Positions 48,601 through 62,037 of a stretch of DNA of 64,000 bases are shown here, piece by piece. Position 1 is the stretch's first letter. Each line of letters begins with the position of its first letter. The position numbers and the translations under genes are program-made. The notes under the pieces were generated by a model, which saw only the letters and a program-made list of their open reading frames with translations, was not told where the DNA came from and searched no databases. The stretch comes from Purshia tridentata (lineage: Eukaryota > Streptophyta > Magnoliopsida > Rosales > Rosaceae), in NCBI GenBank assembly GCA_003254885.1, contig QANT01007968.1, positions 1-64,000 of the forward strand. The letters run 5' to 3'.

Positions 48601-50350
48601 TTCCAAAGAGAGGAGAACGAGTTTTTCACATTTCATTTTATGGCCATATATTTTTTATATTTGGAGCCAATAAAAGAATTTTTCCTGTTTTATAATGAAC
48701 CTATTTTATTGTGGAAGAATGTATAATAGAACAATGCCCCGTTGATGACTTTCTTGAACTTGAAAGCACAAATTTTTCTCCACGTACGCATACATATATA
48801 TATATATATATATACATGTCAATGGCCAAATGCTCTAAAGCAGAGTTTTATTATCATTTAGGGGTACGCAAGAAATTGGTATTGAGAAATATTTAAGATG
48901 AATTAAATGAATTTATGAAGTGCATATATATTTTGAATGATCGTGTTTAAAATAAAATTGAAAAGCAAAGAGCATAAATTAATTATTTTAATTAATACGA
49001 AGTGTCAAATCATAGAAATCATTTTCCCTCCTCCTCAAATTCTGAGCAACCAAACATACAATCAAGAAAGTAGCACCATCAATCACCAATCACCATCTCC
49101 AGGCCAGTTAGTCCAGTCCAGCTGCCTGGCTCCGGGATTAAATGGGTGGTCTGGACTCTGGACTCTGAACCCCCCAACAAGACCTCAGCGGGTCCCCCGA
49201 GAATGTGGAATTGGGTCCGGATCCGCAAGTGGGACCCACCCATGAACCAACCCGTCCCCCACACCGACCGCAAGAGGCACATGCGTTGCCCACTCACATG
49301 CCCCTGCAGCGCTCATTAAGGAACTTTCCTTTGCCCTTTTCTCATTTTTAATTATTAACTTTTTTTAATTTTTGCATTAATTAATGGATATTGAAACCAA
49401 TTGCTGGCGGAGTGATTGGCGGGGCTACTCTTCATCTGACACGTCAACGGGAGAGTCCACGTGGACGTACGGTCGAGCAAGATTGGTGGGTGCAATGCAA
49501 ACGATCCTCAACTGAATGAAAGAATCTTGTCTTTGAAAAGCTTCTTGTCCACAGAGAGACAAAGACAGAGATGAATTGATTACAAGGAAAGAATTCGGTT
49601 TTTGTGGTTGACAGAGAGGAAACCTGATATGCATGATATGCATGATCTGATAATTGTTCTTTCTTTTTTCCCTTATCATCTTACAACATTTTCTATTGTT
49701 TAATGTTTGGTTTTTAGTTTTTAGTTTTTCGTTTCTGGTTTTTGTTTTGGTTTCACAATCTGAAAAGGTAGTGTTTGTTTTCTTCATTAAAAAAATCAAA
49801 ATTCAAGGGCAATGAGAGATTTTCAATTGTCATATATTATATTATTTAGGATTGATGTTGAATTTAGAGTAATGTCATGTTCTTCGGTTCAAATAGACAC
49901 GAATTTGAATAAATGAAATACTATCACATGATTTGATGAGTATATAAATATTTATTGTGAAGAAATTAAAATACGTACATTTGCCCCTTTATTTAAAAAG
50001 ATGAACTTATTAACTTGTTATTAGTTCAATCCTATTTCTTTTGATTTTGTTAAAAGATATCCCAAATTGAATGACCAATATTCCTCCAAATTATTGAAAA
50101 ACGAAAAAAAATTCAAGATTTGACCGCTCATCCAAAATATTATACTTTTATGATTTTATTTGCTGAAAATTTTTTGGCCAAAAAACATTATTTGCGAATA
50201 TATTATGTCAATGTAAGTGTTGTAAGAACAAGTCTTTATAATCTTAATAGTTGAGAATATTTCGGTGGGACTTTAACACTATCACATAATATTATTGATT
50301 TATTAAAAATTTACTCTTATAACTAAACGAATGTTGAGATTGAAAGCCAC

Positions 50351-50434
50351 AAATCACCCCATAACTCAATAATCACCAAATATTGTTAAAATAAATCACC
50401 CCATAACTCAATAATCACCAAATATTGTTAAAAT
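50351..50434. repeat. 42-bp tandem repeat, two identical copies
   Basis: The unit aaatcaccccataactcaat... spans 50351-50392 and is repeated exactly at 50393-50434. Perfect identity implies recent origin or an assembly duplication. Confidence 0.9.
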
Positions 50435-53400
50435 AAATCTCCTTCATTAGGACAAGAACAACCTTCCAAAATATGAGGGGGTGTAATAGCTAATCACATG
50501 ATAATAAATTATTTGCCACAATTCACAAGAATCAATTTGTAATATGCACCTACTAAATATTTAAGAAGAATAAAACAAAAAGAAAAATTATAAAGTGTGA
50601 GCGCACATGTAAAGGGTTGGTGTTCAATTAATTTAGGGTCGAGCTTTCCTAGTTAGACTCCTAATTACATGTCAATGAGTTTTTTAACCTATGACTCTAT
50701 GAGACTTATTATTTTCTTTTTTGGTAGAATGGGCACAACGCCCAAACAACAAGAAAACAAAAATAATAAGAACGAAAACCTATGCTACGCATGGAATAAA
50801 GTTTTTGTTTTTTATTATACAAACATATATATGTTATATTGTTAAATTTTGATAGCGGAATTTATATAAATTTTCAGAAATTGTGGATCAATTACAATCA
50901 TCCCAAAAGTTCAAATTTAATTTTTACTTTAATTTATCATAATTTTTTTTTTTTTTGATCTGGAAGATGAGGATTCAAACTTGTGGTCTCTTCAACTTTT
51001 TAGAGAGAAATATCACTTACTTAAGATAAAGCAATTATTTTGGCAATGATCGAGCAATGTTTTTTTATTATTATTATTTTTCTTCATAATAAGCAATATA
51101 TTGATTTATTTTTAAACCTGAATTTTTTATTACACATTATGTTATACGCATACGGAAGTTATAAACTTGTTGTTCATATACCTAGAATCATAAAGGCGAG
51201 TTAAGCTCTGGAAAAAAATGAAGCTTGAAAGAGTTGCTTGTTGTGTGGCAAAAGACATATTGGTTGAAATGAACCTGATCGCCATTAATTGTCACTTAAC
51301 TATGAAGGTGATAGGAACATGTACGTGTTTGAGTCGCTTAACTCAAATCAAAGCGCGATGGCATGCATATGCAACAATTTGATCAATTTTTAGATTAATA
51401 ATATATGTCTTCCAACATTGGACTAATTAATGGTTAACCTTGGATTAACTTACATACAAATTAAGATATAATTATTAAAGCATAATATTGTACCCACCTC
51501 GATCAATATCTGATAAAATCTCATCAAAATGGCTTTGACAAGATAATGCTTTTTGTGCCGATTAACCCCACACTCACATGGGTTAATCTTTGCTTTCTGT
51601 AAACTAAAATCTAGATTATTAATTAATTCATGTAATGTGGTTGGTCTTTGCTCGACCAACCAACCAAAAGACATAAGAGGGAAATACACATGGGCTCCAA
51701 AATCTTGGAAAAATGTAATCAAAATGTTGATTACCATTACAGACCCATTATTTACATCTAACCCTAATTATCAATTTGCAGCTAGCTGTAAGGTTAATAT
51801 ATATGTGTCAATCTATCATGTTTTCCACTTTTTTATGATACCAAGTTTAATCCAAAAGCTTACTTCCAATATAAAAAGGTTCAATAAAACTTTTAAAAGT
51901 ACTGACCTTTAAAGATGCTTTCTCTTACAGTTGTGAGTACAAGTCAATATATATAATCATTACTTTGTTCAAGCTAGATAAAGCCTAACCTATCATTTCA
52001 ACTTTTAATCTATATAATCAATCTTTTAATTACGCGTCTATATAGCTTTATGCATCTTAATTAATTTTCTTAGGGGGCTTATGGTATCCTTTTCCAAAAA
52101 CTATTTTTCGTTTCACGTACCTTGATAATTATGAATGAAATAAAGGAAAATAATTTTTAAAAACTATTAATTTTTAATCAAATACCAAACGCCCTCTTAA
52201 TTTTCGTTCTTTGTTCTTAACTTTTGTGGATTGTTGGAAGTTTTGTAATTAACAAAATTGCATGCACCCAACAAAAGAAGTAGATGTAACAACTTGTGAT
52301 CACATGCTCATAGCACACCAGCAAAAATTATCGTATGAACTTGTCATACGTAACTTCTTTCTCGTAAAATATTTGAAATTGATTCAGAATATATACTTTC
52401 CTTATTTCCCAAATGGATCGAACATGCATATATGTACAACTTCAACATGCATATATATATGCAATTTGAAAAACATACTTAATTTGCACTAGATGCCATG
52501 GCACAAATTGGACACACTTTTAAGAAGAATACAAAAGGGAACAAAGAAACAATAAAATTCTATGCTGTATTACGTGGTAGAAGATATGGTACTTTTTTTT
52601 TGGACTACTTGAACCAGGTATACCCAAATTTATCTTTGAATTTGAGAATTTTTATTTATTTATTTATTTTTTTTGTCGGTCGATCAGATTGGAGAATTAA
52701 CAGTATTTACATTAACAGCTGTAGAGTACTACTGCATGTACCCCCAGCCAGATCTCAAAGGGATTTGAAGATATATTAATTAGTACATTAATGATTAATT
52801 GTTGTATTCAATAATTAAATTTATATGTTAAATTCTGTTTACTAGCCAGATAATTAATGTGATCGCAGTGTTTTATTGAATTAATATGTGTGCTATAATA
52901 CACTATTTAATGAATAAATAGTGTGAGATTAAGGTAATCTGGGTGAAGAAATTTGTGTGAGAGTTTTTTACTACGTTATTATACTGAGCGGCAAAGAAGA
53001 TCAATTGTAAAACTTGACATTTGGTCACCCTCGCCACCATCTCTCTCTCTCTCTCTCTCATTCTTTTTCTCTATCCACTAAATTTCAAGTTTTAATTTAC
53101 TTTCTGTACTACTCAGAGTCTTACACATAGTGCATTCAAACAAGAGCTAGTTATACACACATATATATAAAATCTGATACGCAAGCCAACGTAATTGGGT
53201 CGAGTAAAGGTACGAGCTCGACATGCATTATATGCTGGTGTACTGTCGGTGTGTGTTAAATTGTACTTTTTTTTTTCTTTTTCTAGTGGGTGCTTGCTTG
53301 CTTACTGCAATTAGCTAACAACTTAACACCCAAAAAAATATTAAAAAAAGAAAGAAATACTGTGTGTGTTGTGAGATTGGACAACATTGTACACCGGCTG

Positions 53401-53648
53401 CTTCACATAACGTGTGGCTTTTGATTTTGTATGCCTTCATATAAAAAATTAATCTTCAAATAGATTGACCATTCGTAATTTGCATGGTATGTATTACCTT
53501 GCTGCATATATATGTTGAATATAAAGGTGGTAACAATTAATGTGGTATAAATAATTTTTTTCAGTAATTGCCAATGCAATTAATTAATTAACCTTTGCAA
53601 CGGTTTACTTAATTTCTCAATGGAATTTCTATTGCCCCTCAAAAAAAA

Positions 53649-53731
53649 AAAAAATTTTATTTCTTTTCTGGGATGCCATCGGACATGTCNAAAAAATTTT
53701 ATTTCTTTTCTGGGATGCCATCGGACATGTC
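53649..53731. repeat. 41-bp duplication flanking an N
   Basis: Bases 53649-53689 and 53691-53731 are identical and separated only by an N at 53690. This is what results when two contig ends overlapping by 41 bases are joined without merging. Confidence 0.9.
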
Positions 53732-56541
53732 TAAGAGCCAACTCGAGCTTAACACGGGATTCTTAAAAATATTTGGATCTTTAATTGAATCCAAACTCAA
53801 CCCGATCATACAAGAATAGTGTCTGTCTTTAATGTTTTGAACCTGGTTGAGCTAGAGTTACCTAGATTGAATTCGGTTCAAGGGTTTAGACAATTTGAAT
53901 TAACTCGATCAATTAATCCAAATTTGTCTGAATTTACTAAAAAATATTGGAATATCGATCTAATTTGAAATCAATTAGCAATGAATGAAAGAGGCTCAAA
54001 ACTCTATAAGCATTTAGGCAAGACTTTATTTTCCACATTCTCACATGACGGCCTATCTCTTATGTATGACGGAACATAAGTGAAGCATGAGTACAACTTA
54101 AACAAAATAAAGTGAAACAACACTATACATTCTCACATTCACAACACCTAAACCCAAATTTAAACTCTTGTACTGATCAACCCAAATTACGAACTCGATA
54201 CTATAAGTTACTATCAACATGAATTCGATCCTAATTAACCAACTAGATAAACATATGTATAAGATTGCATTAATGGATCAAATTAAATCCATAGTAAATT
54301 AAGACAGTGTCTCATGCATGTGGTATGTGAGTGCACGTTTTGCATGTAGGGCGTGCACGCATGGTAGTAATGAGAGGTCCACAAGGGTGCTACTAGGCAC
54401 ATGATTTCACGTGCACCCATCAATCAATAATAAAAAAAGCACTCTAGAATTCCACCTTTGCCTTCATCGTTGGTAACAACTTAACATGCAAATATGCAAA
54501 GCAAAAACCCAGTTCACACACGCTTTTCTCTCTGCCCTCTGCCCTCTTCATAACTACATGTTCCCACGAACAAGTATTATGCATATGCCATAAGTTCCAT
54601 AACACTAATTTCATGCCTGTCAGCACAATCGACTAGATTCTTACCTCACTCATATATATTCTCTCCCACCTTATGCTTATAAATTGTCAACAAATATATA
54701 TATATATATATATTTTAACAAGGAAGATGGGGGATTCGAATCTGGGTGTGTAAAGAGAAGTTTTTGTCCTCGCCCAACTAAGTCAATTCCAATTCACAAC
54801 CAGTTACTCTAAACTTAAAAACTATTTTATTGAAACATTTTATCAAACAATTTTGCCTTGTCAATATTTAAGAAAACACCAAAAAATTTAAATGACAATA
54901 ACTTAAATTCAATGGGGAATAAATTGCGCATAGAGGGGTCAATTGCCCCCCGGGCACTGTGCAGATCTATTTATGCAACTTGCAAGTAACATTGGGGTCG
55001 AGTGGGGATGAAATCAGGATCCTTTGTTGACTTTTTTAGTACTTATTTGTGTTTGTGTTATAATCAAAAGATTAACACCGAAAAGATAAGTTATATATGC
55101 ATTCAATGTGAAGGTGGTAGACCCTAAGTCCAAATTATGAAATACAAATTTAATTAAAAAAATTTCATGCCTCGAAATCAATAAAGGACTTTGAGAGAGG
55201 ATCAACAAGTAAAACAAAGTATTTGACTAACTACCTAGGGTTATTTGTTTCTACAATTACTGCTATCAGATTAAGTAGCCCAAATAAGGTCCAACCAACT
55301 GATAGAACCCTGAGAAATGATAAAGAAAGCCCAGAAATCTGGTTGGTAATTCTTGTACAATCTTGGATATAGGCCCAGAGCTCACTTTCAACACTATTAC
55401 GCCCAATATATGAATATCACTCTCAATTTTGGACATCAACTACTGAAGAAGGCCTTAGAGTGTAGAATAGTCGTTTTCAGGCTTATGATGCAGAGTTGCA
55501 CTATTATATTTTGGGAGGGCTTATCGTTTAGAATATGAAGTGTTTATTCGAAGGACCCAAAATACTGATTTGCACAACTTATTTATATAAATTATATGGA
55601 AGACTCAAAATCAAGTTTCAAAGGATTATCGATCAGTTATCTACTCAATAGTCGATGAATAAAACTATTTAAATATGAAATGATTGTAATGATAATTAAA
55701 TGGCTAAATATTTCTGATTTAAATAATTTTTTGATATAAATTTAGAAAATAAACATTTTGATTTATTAAATCATGTTGTGTAGTGGACTCAAAAGAGTGA
55801 TTAGGATAGTATTATATTACTAGCCAGTGTAGCTCTAGAACGTTTTTGTGTAAACAATTATCTCCTATTATCAATCACATTATCGACAATTATTACTTGG
55901 TATAAACGATACAAGGCTGTCTAGAGACTAGACCTTTCACAAGCATAAAGTCCTAGTTTTGTAAACAATCTCAAATTAGCCATATTTTGAAAATTTGGTT
56001 ATTAAAATGTGTTGTTTTTAGCAAATGTGTTGTCCCAGTTTACTATAATAAGGTTTGAAGTGTGTTATCTACCCTCACCCCATTCATCAGATGTCACTTG
56101 AGCTAATGTTCATCGGGGGATGTTGTGTTGCATAATTTTAAGCTTGTATTATATACAATATGTATTGGTTTTAATCAGTATTTTATGGCAAATTTTAATA
56201 TGATATTTCTAAATTCTAAAGCCTCTTCTAAAATAAAAGAATAGAGGTGCGAAGCAAACGGCAAACCAGTAGATAATGCAAACAACAAAAACAACAGAAG
56301 AAGCTCATACCTTTCTCTTCATAAGCTGACTGAGACTGACCAGTCTGACTACGACGTACAATAAAACTAGTAGCTTAGTTCAAAGTTTCAAACGTAATAA
56401 TACCTCATCACCAACAAACAGCATATTCCCGTATTCCATGCAGAGATGCCAAACCCAAGATCAAACTTAGTTCTCTTCCCAATCCCGATTCCCACCTACA
56501 TTATTATCGACTCTTCAACCATACAGAGGAAAAATACAGAA

Positions 56542-59500
56542 ATGCAGCAGAACTGTAAGCTATGGATCACTGTGACCATTTTCTTGATCGTAATAGAGAT
56601 GGTGGTGTCTCAAACTCACATACCCACTACTCTAGAAGGCCCATTTGAGCCCATGACTCGGCGGTTCAATCCATCACTGCGTAGAGGCAGCGATGACTTG
56701 CCTATGGACCATCCCAGGCTCAAGAAGAATGTGACCATAAATTTTCCAGAACAGATTGCACTTGCAATTTCATCTCCTACTTCCATGTGGGTTTCTTGGG
56801 TTACTGGTACTACTTGTCTCTGCATTGATCAATGTTGCAAAGTTTAGATTTTTTGTTTTTTTGCTGTGTTTGTTTGGTTTGATAGAATTGGTGAATTGGG
56901 TTGGTTTTTGTTGGGTCAGGGGATGCCCAGATTGGTAAAAATGTGACACCAGTTGATCCTTCAACGGTTGCGAGTGAGGTGTGGTATGGCACTGAAAGTG
57001 GCAAGTATAAGAGTGTGAGGAAAGGGGCTTCCATTGTTTACACTCAATTGTACCCATTTGAAGGCCTCTTGAATTACACATCTGGCATCATTCATCATGT
57101 GAAGATTGATGGTATGGAAACCTTTTGATTCTTATAGTAACTTGTTGATTATAACTATAATGGACATCATCTTTTGCATCCGAAAATAGAAATCCATTTG
57201 GGAGGAATGGCTAATAATATTTAAAATTTAATCCAATTGTTTTATGTAAAAGAAAACCGTTCTGATGCGTAGCTGAATTTTTGGACAATGAAACGTACTA
57301 AATAATATAATTACAAGAAAGAGCAAGATATCTTAGGTGAGTAAATTAAAACTGTTGACGAGAAGATAAAGATAGTAATATGTTGGGGAAGCAAATTTGT
57401 GGTCAATTGATAATGGTGTTGATTGTTGCTCAAGTGTCTTTTCACACATAGTAGGTGGGGCTTAGATATATGTAGTGAGGATAAAGAGTTCTACTATGAA
57501 TAGGATGAGATTAGCTCCTTTTCATCATAGTTCAGCATGACAATGTATCATAATTTACTTATGAAAGATATGGGTTTATAATCCCACAGAGACAGAAGAT
57601 GTATTTAGATGGAAAACAGAATATCCAACTTTTAGAAAATGATAAGTGGAAGAAAATAGAGTATATCAGTTCTGCTAAGAGTAAGAGCTCACTTCTCTGT
57701 TGTAGGTCTTAAACCAGGAACAAGATATTACTACAAGTGCGGGGATAGCTCTATCCCTGCTACGAGTGAAGAACATGCCTTTGAAACTTTACCAATGCCT
57801 AGCCCAAACACATATCCTCGCCGAATAGCTGTCATTGGAGATTTGGGTCTCACAAGCAATACCTCTACAACCTTTGACCATTTGATTCAGAATGATCCAT
57901 CATTGATTTTAATGGTTGGAGACTTAAGTTATGCAAATCAGTACCGTACAACTGGTGGGAAAGGAGCTTCATGCTTTTCATGTGCATTCCCAGATGCCCC
58001 TATCAGAGAAACATATCAACCCCGTTGGGATGGGTGGGGAAGGTAAACTTTCTGAAAGCCTTGATCATGCAATGCAGGGTGGATAGCTGTGATTAGTAAT
58101 TAAACTGGTGGTGTTCTCTTGTTGATAATCATCTACTAACTGAATTCTGCACCTCAAGGATTCTGTATTATTGCATCTCTCATGCACAAGCTTGTACATT
58201 TAAATTGATGTTTCTATGATTGGATAAGGAGAGTATCCACCAAGGAGACACTCAATGCTAACAATAATCTCAATTATTCATTGCGAAGGTCCTCTTACTG
58301 GCTACCACTTCCAGTTATCTCATTGTCCTCCCCAAAATTGATAAATTCTTAAGATCCTCTGTTTCAGAAATCTGCCAATAACATGGTAGTATGAGAAGCG
58401 ACAGCAGGAACAGAGTGCCAAAGAAACCAGGCATCAAATGAACAAAATTAGCATTTATTTTATTGGATGAATTAGTACCTGAATTCCTTTGCATCCTATT
58501 TCACTGTTGAATTGAGTTTTTGTTAGAGATTTGCCATAGAAATTATTAAGTCAGTCTATGATGATAATTAGCTAAGTTATTGCGGGTAAGTAGAAGCAAC
58601 ATGTAATAAAATTGATAGTCTGAACTATTTGAGATGCTGCCTTCTCTTGAGTTAATTGATTTAATAAGGTTTCTTGACGCTTGAAACGGAAGCTCAGGTT
58701 CATGCAGCCTTTAACCTCAAGAGTTCCTATGATGGTTATTGAGGGCAACCATGAGATTGAGCCTCAAGTTTCTGGAATCAATTTTGAATCCTACTTGACA
58801 AGGTTCGCAGTTCCATCAGAGGAATCTGGCTCCAAGAGTAACTTCTACTACTCTTTTGATGCTGGAGGAGTACATTTTATCATGTTGGGAGCATATGTTG
58901 ACTACAATGTTACAGGTAACCGATGCCATACCTTTTATTGATGTTCTGATGTGGTGGTGCTGCAATTCTGAAGAATGAAAATGCAACCACTTTTGCAACC
59001 AGTATATTTGACTTTTAAAATTATGTTTCTTATCTCCCATCAATTTTCATTCCAGGTGCTCAGTATGCTTGGCTCAAAGACGATCTACATCGAGTAGACC
59101 GCACAGTGACCCCATGGCATCCACCTTGGTATAACAGTTATTCTTCTCATTATCAGGAATTTGAATGCATGAGACAGGAAATGGAAGCACTTCTTTTTCA
59201 ATATGGTGTTGGTATTGTTTTTTCTGGTCATGTAAGTTTAAGTTGATGCAGAAAAAACCTTATGATCTTACCATTAAAACAAATTTCTTCTATGGTGTTG
59301 AATTAATGAGTGTGATATACTGTCTACTATGCAGGTGCACGCTTATGAGCGGATGAATAGAGTATACAACTATACATTGGATCCATGTGGGCCTGTTTAC
59401 ATAACAGTTGGAGATGGTGGAAATATTGAGGAAGTTGATGTTGATTTTGCAGATGACCCCGGAAAGTGTCCTTCAGCTGGAGACAACATACCAGAAATTG

Positions 59501-60054
59501 GAGGGGTATGCCATTTGAACTTTTCTTCAGGGCCGGCTAAAGGCAATTTCTGTTGGAAAAAACAACCAGAGTGGAGTGCATTTAGAGAAAGCAGCTTTGG
59601 GCATGGAATACTTGAGGTACAAACTTAGTTTGGTCTATGCTTTGCATGAGATGACCAATTTTTTCAAGATCATTTCCTGTAATGGAGAATGGACTTCACC
59701 AAAATGCAATTTTTCTCATCTACACAAGCATTTACAAGGTTTACTGATTAGTTTGGTGTGATTGGCATAGGTTCATGTGTGTGTACATATGAATATGCTT
59801 ATGATCGAGGTGCAAATCATGAAAGTAGAAATGAACTTAGCATGATCTTTCTTGATGTGTGTTTCTTATAGTTACACATTTATATATCTCTTCAATTTCC
59901 TTTTCATATCTAAATGCAGGTTGTGAATTCTACACATGCTCTATGGACTTGGCACAGGAATCAAGATACATATAAGGAAGATAGTCATGGCGATCAAATA
60001 TACATTGTGCAACAACCTCAGTTGTGCTCTACAGCTTCAAAAGTGATTTCTTAG
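56542..60054 (+). CDS. PAP15-like purple acid phosphatase (possible phytase)
   Basis: Seven exons with GT-AG junctions, 56542-56806, 56920-57111, 57706-58042, 58698-58915, 59056-59231, 59335-59616 and 59920-60054, encode 534 residues, close to the family's long plant class. A signal peptide is visible (MQQNCKLWITVTIFLIVIEM). All seven binuclear metal ligands are present: D198, D225, Y228, N282, H359, H396 and H398, in the motifs GDLG, GDLSY, GNHE, WHPPWY and GHVH. The ending DDPGKCPSAGDN...ESSFGHGILEV is typical of the PAP15/PAP23 subgroup, which hydrolyses phosphate monoesters including phytate. The first ATG of the frame is at 56446; I prefer 56542 because it places the signal peptide at the N terminus. 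Residues before the H359 motif read VTPW where relatives usually have VATW or similar. It is likely secreted or vacuolar. Confidence 0.94.
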
Positions 60055-61850
60055 TTCGACACTATAAACTTTTTTGCAATGATGTTTATCCTTCTCTTTT
60101 TCACTGAAAAAATGACATTTTTCATGGTGTGAAATTGGTACATCTTCTAATAAATATAGTGAAAGTTGGCTAAGCTTTGTGGCTGTGATTTATTAATTCC
60201 AGCTGAAAAGCTGAAACTTGTCATTTTCAGTGTTCAATTATCAAACATGTTCCAAGTGTATAGAGGAGAAACTTCCAGACTTTAAGTGCACATGTTTTTC
60301 AAAGTTTCAATAAAACTCACACCTTCTAGAAATTAAGAACATTTTTTCAGTATCTCACATCTTCAAGTTGTGGCTGCAAAAAGAGTTTTTGATGCATTAT
60401 TCCTACATTCACATTCACTCACTTTCATTATCTTTTCTCAAACTGCCAGCCCTCAGTTGGTCCATCAGTCACTCCCTCTTTGCCCTCGCTCTCTGCTGCA
60501 TCTCATTCTCTGGTAAGCTCCTTTCTCCCTCAGTCCTTCACTATTTTAAAAAGACAGTAATTCCCATAATTCAGATTTTGATCTTCTAGGTACTCTCTCT
60601 CACCATGCCAATCTTGGGAACGCTTTCTCTCCTCTCCTCTTCCAAGTAGTCTCTGTTGCTCTATGGCTGTGCATGTGTGCTTTCTCTTTTTATTATAAAT
60701 GATAGGTAAGCTGACTCTTTGAAATTATAAGTCTATATTCTTTTCCTTATATTTTTGTGTTTAATAAATGGGAACTTGGGTTTTTATATGCCGGCTTAAC
60801 CGGGCCATAGCTGCTGTATCCACTGCTATATTGCTTCCCAAATCATTGGTACTTTATCTGACTAGACTATAAAGCTAATGGGCTTTGGTTGTGAACATGA
60901 GGTTTCCAGCTCTTCGATTTTGTGCCAGATTGTTTCAAACAATGGATTCCTTAAACTTGAAGGATGGTCTCCAGAGTTCAGATTGCTTCAAACAAAGTTG
61001 TCCACACCGTTTGATAATTAACATCAACCCTGATATGTCAGCAGAGCGTTTTGATACAAAGTTGATTGATGGAATGGAAAATGGTGTGCTGAGATTCACT
61101 TACATTAAATATACAAGATTATGCATAATGGCTTGTATAATAACCGCCAATTTATTTGTGATAGACTAATCTACATTTGATTTTGAACATAGTCTTGGTT
61201 TGTTGGCCTCCAGACCCCATTGTATAAACAATTACATCAACCTCAAATTTAAAAGAGAAAGGGAAAAATGTAAATTTTGCTTTCAAAGAAGATCCACAGG
61301 CATATACCAATTCTAAAATCTTGCTATTAGAGATTGTTGATTGCCTCCTTATTTTATTCCTTCTTTTGTGCTATTACCATTATCTGTCAAATGTTAGAAA
61401 ATTTAATTTCGAAAATAAGTTAATTGATTTGATCTAATATAGATTAATTATGCAAAAATAACCAATAATCTTAAAAATAATCAAAGGGATGTATTCTTTA
61501 TGTTGAAAAGCTTTAAGGACATGAAAATCAAGATTTCTTTATAATTGTAATTGCAGAAAATCAAGATTTTTTAAGGACATGAAAATTAAGATTTCTTTAT
61601 AATAGTAATCGCACTGTAATTAATCAATCAAAGTGTTTATTTTTTGGGTCACTTTTATGATTTTATCACACTTTTGACAGGTTATCTCTGCAAAAAATTT
61701 GATTAACGAAAGAATTTGAATATGAATAACACACTATCACACGGTCACAGCTGCCAAATTTATATTATCCCTCACATGAGTTATGGCAATTTAGTGAGTC
61801 CGAGTCCGATGACTCAGATTGATGACAAAAACGAAGCCAAAATTGATGCT
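60055..61850. other. Intergenic region between phosphatase and channel-subunit genes
   Basis: About 1.8 kb. The first few hundred bases should contain the phosphatase 3' UTR. A 94-residue plus-strand frame at 60885-61169 is not low-complexity, but I recognise no family, no splice partners and no promoter. Two near-identical copies of a ttaaggacatgaaaatcaag phrase lie at about 61511 and 61571. Confidence 0.5.
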
Positions 61851-61851
61851 C

Positions 61852-61857
61852 CACGTG
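61852..61857. promoter_or_regulatory. G-box upstream of the KAB1-like gene
   Basis: A CACGTG core within ccacgtgcg lies 186 bases before the ATG, near a TGACTCA-like site at about 61809. Such cores bind bZIP and bHLH factors; function here is inferred only. Confidence 0.4.
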
Positions 61858-61978
61858 CGTAGATCTCCACGCGAACTCTCATTGTATTTGAAGAACCCAC
61901 GCGTCCACCTCTTCATCCACATCATAATTCATAAACAAAGAGATTCTCAACTTCCCTCTGAACCTTTAATTCAGTCCC

Positions 61979-62010
61979 AGTGACTCGGTGGTGACTCGGT
62001 GGTGACTCAG
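61979..62010. repeat. Short tandem repeat in presumed 5' UTR
   Basis: The 10-base unit gtgactcggt is repeated about three times (gtgactcggtggtgactcgg...), just upstream of the KAB1-like start. Confidence 0.8.
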
Positions 62011-62037
62011 TCTCATCACTCTCAAGTGCCAGCAAAT

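Larger units (their letters stand above)
41283..56541. other. About 15 kb without a recognisable gene
   Basis: I found no exon of a known family on either strand. Contents are AT-rich DNA, (GA)n near 44709, (TA)n near 47330, 48795 and 54695, a long A-run at 42568-42598, (TC)n near 53041, a 42-bp tandem repeat at 50351, a duplication around an N at 53690, and a more GC-rich stretch at about 49080-49310 followed by a CCACGTGG palindrome near 49457. Frames such as 46272-46460, 49425-49799 and 51553-51912 have no recognised family. Confidence 0.5.

Noticed and set aside
49500-49570. Possible microRNA hairpin (gtctttg...caaagac)
   Set aside because: The pairing is only about seven bases, too short for a plant miRNA precursor, and no known mature miRNA sequence is present.
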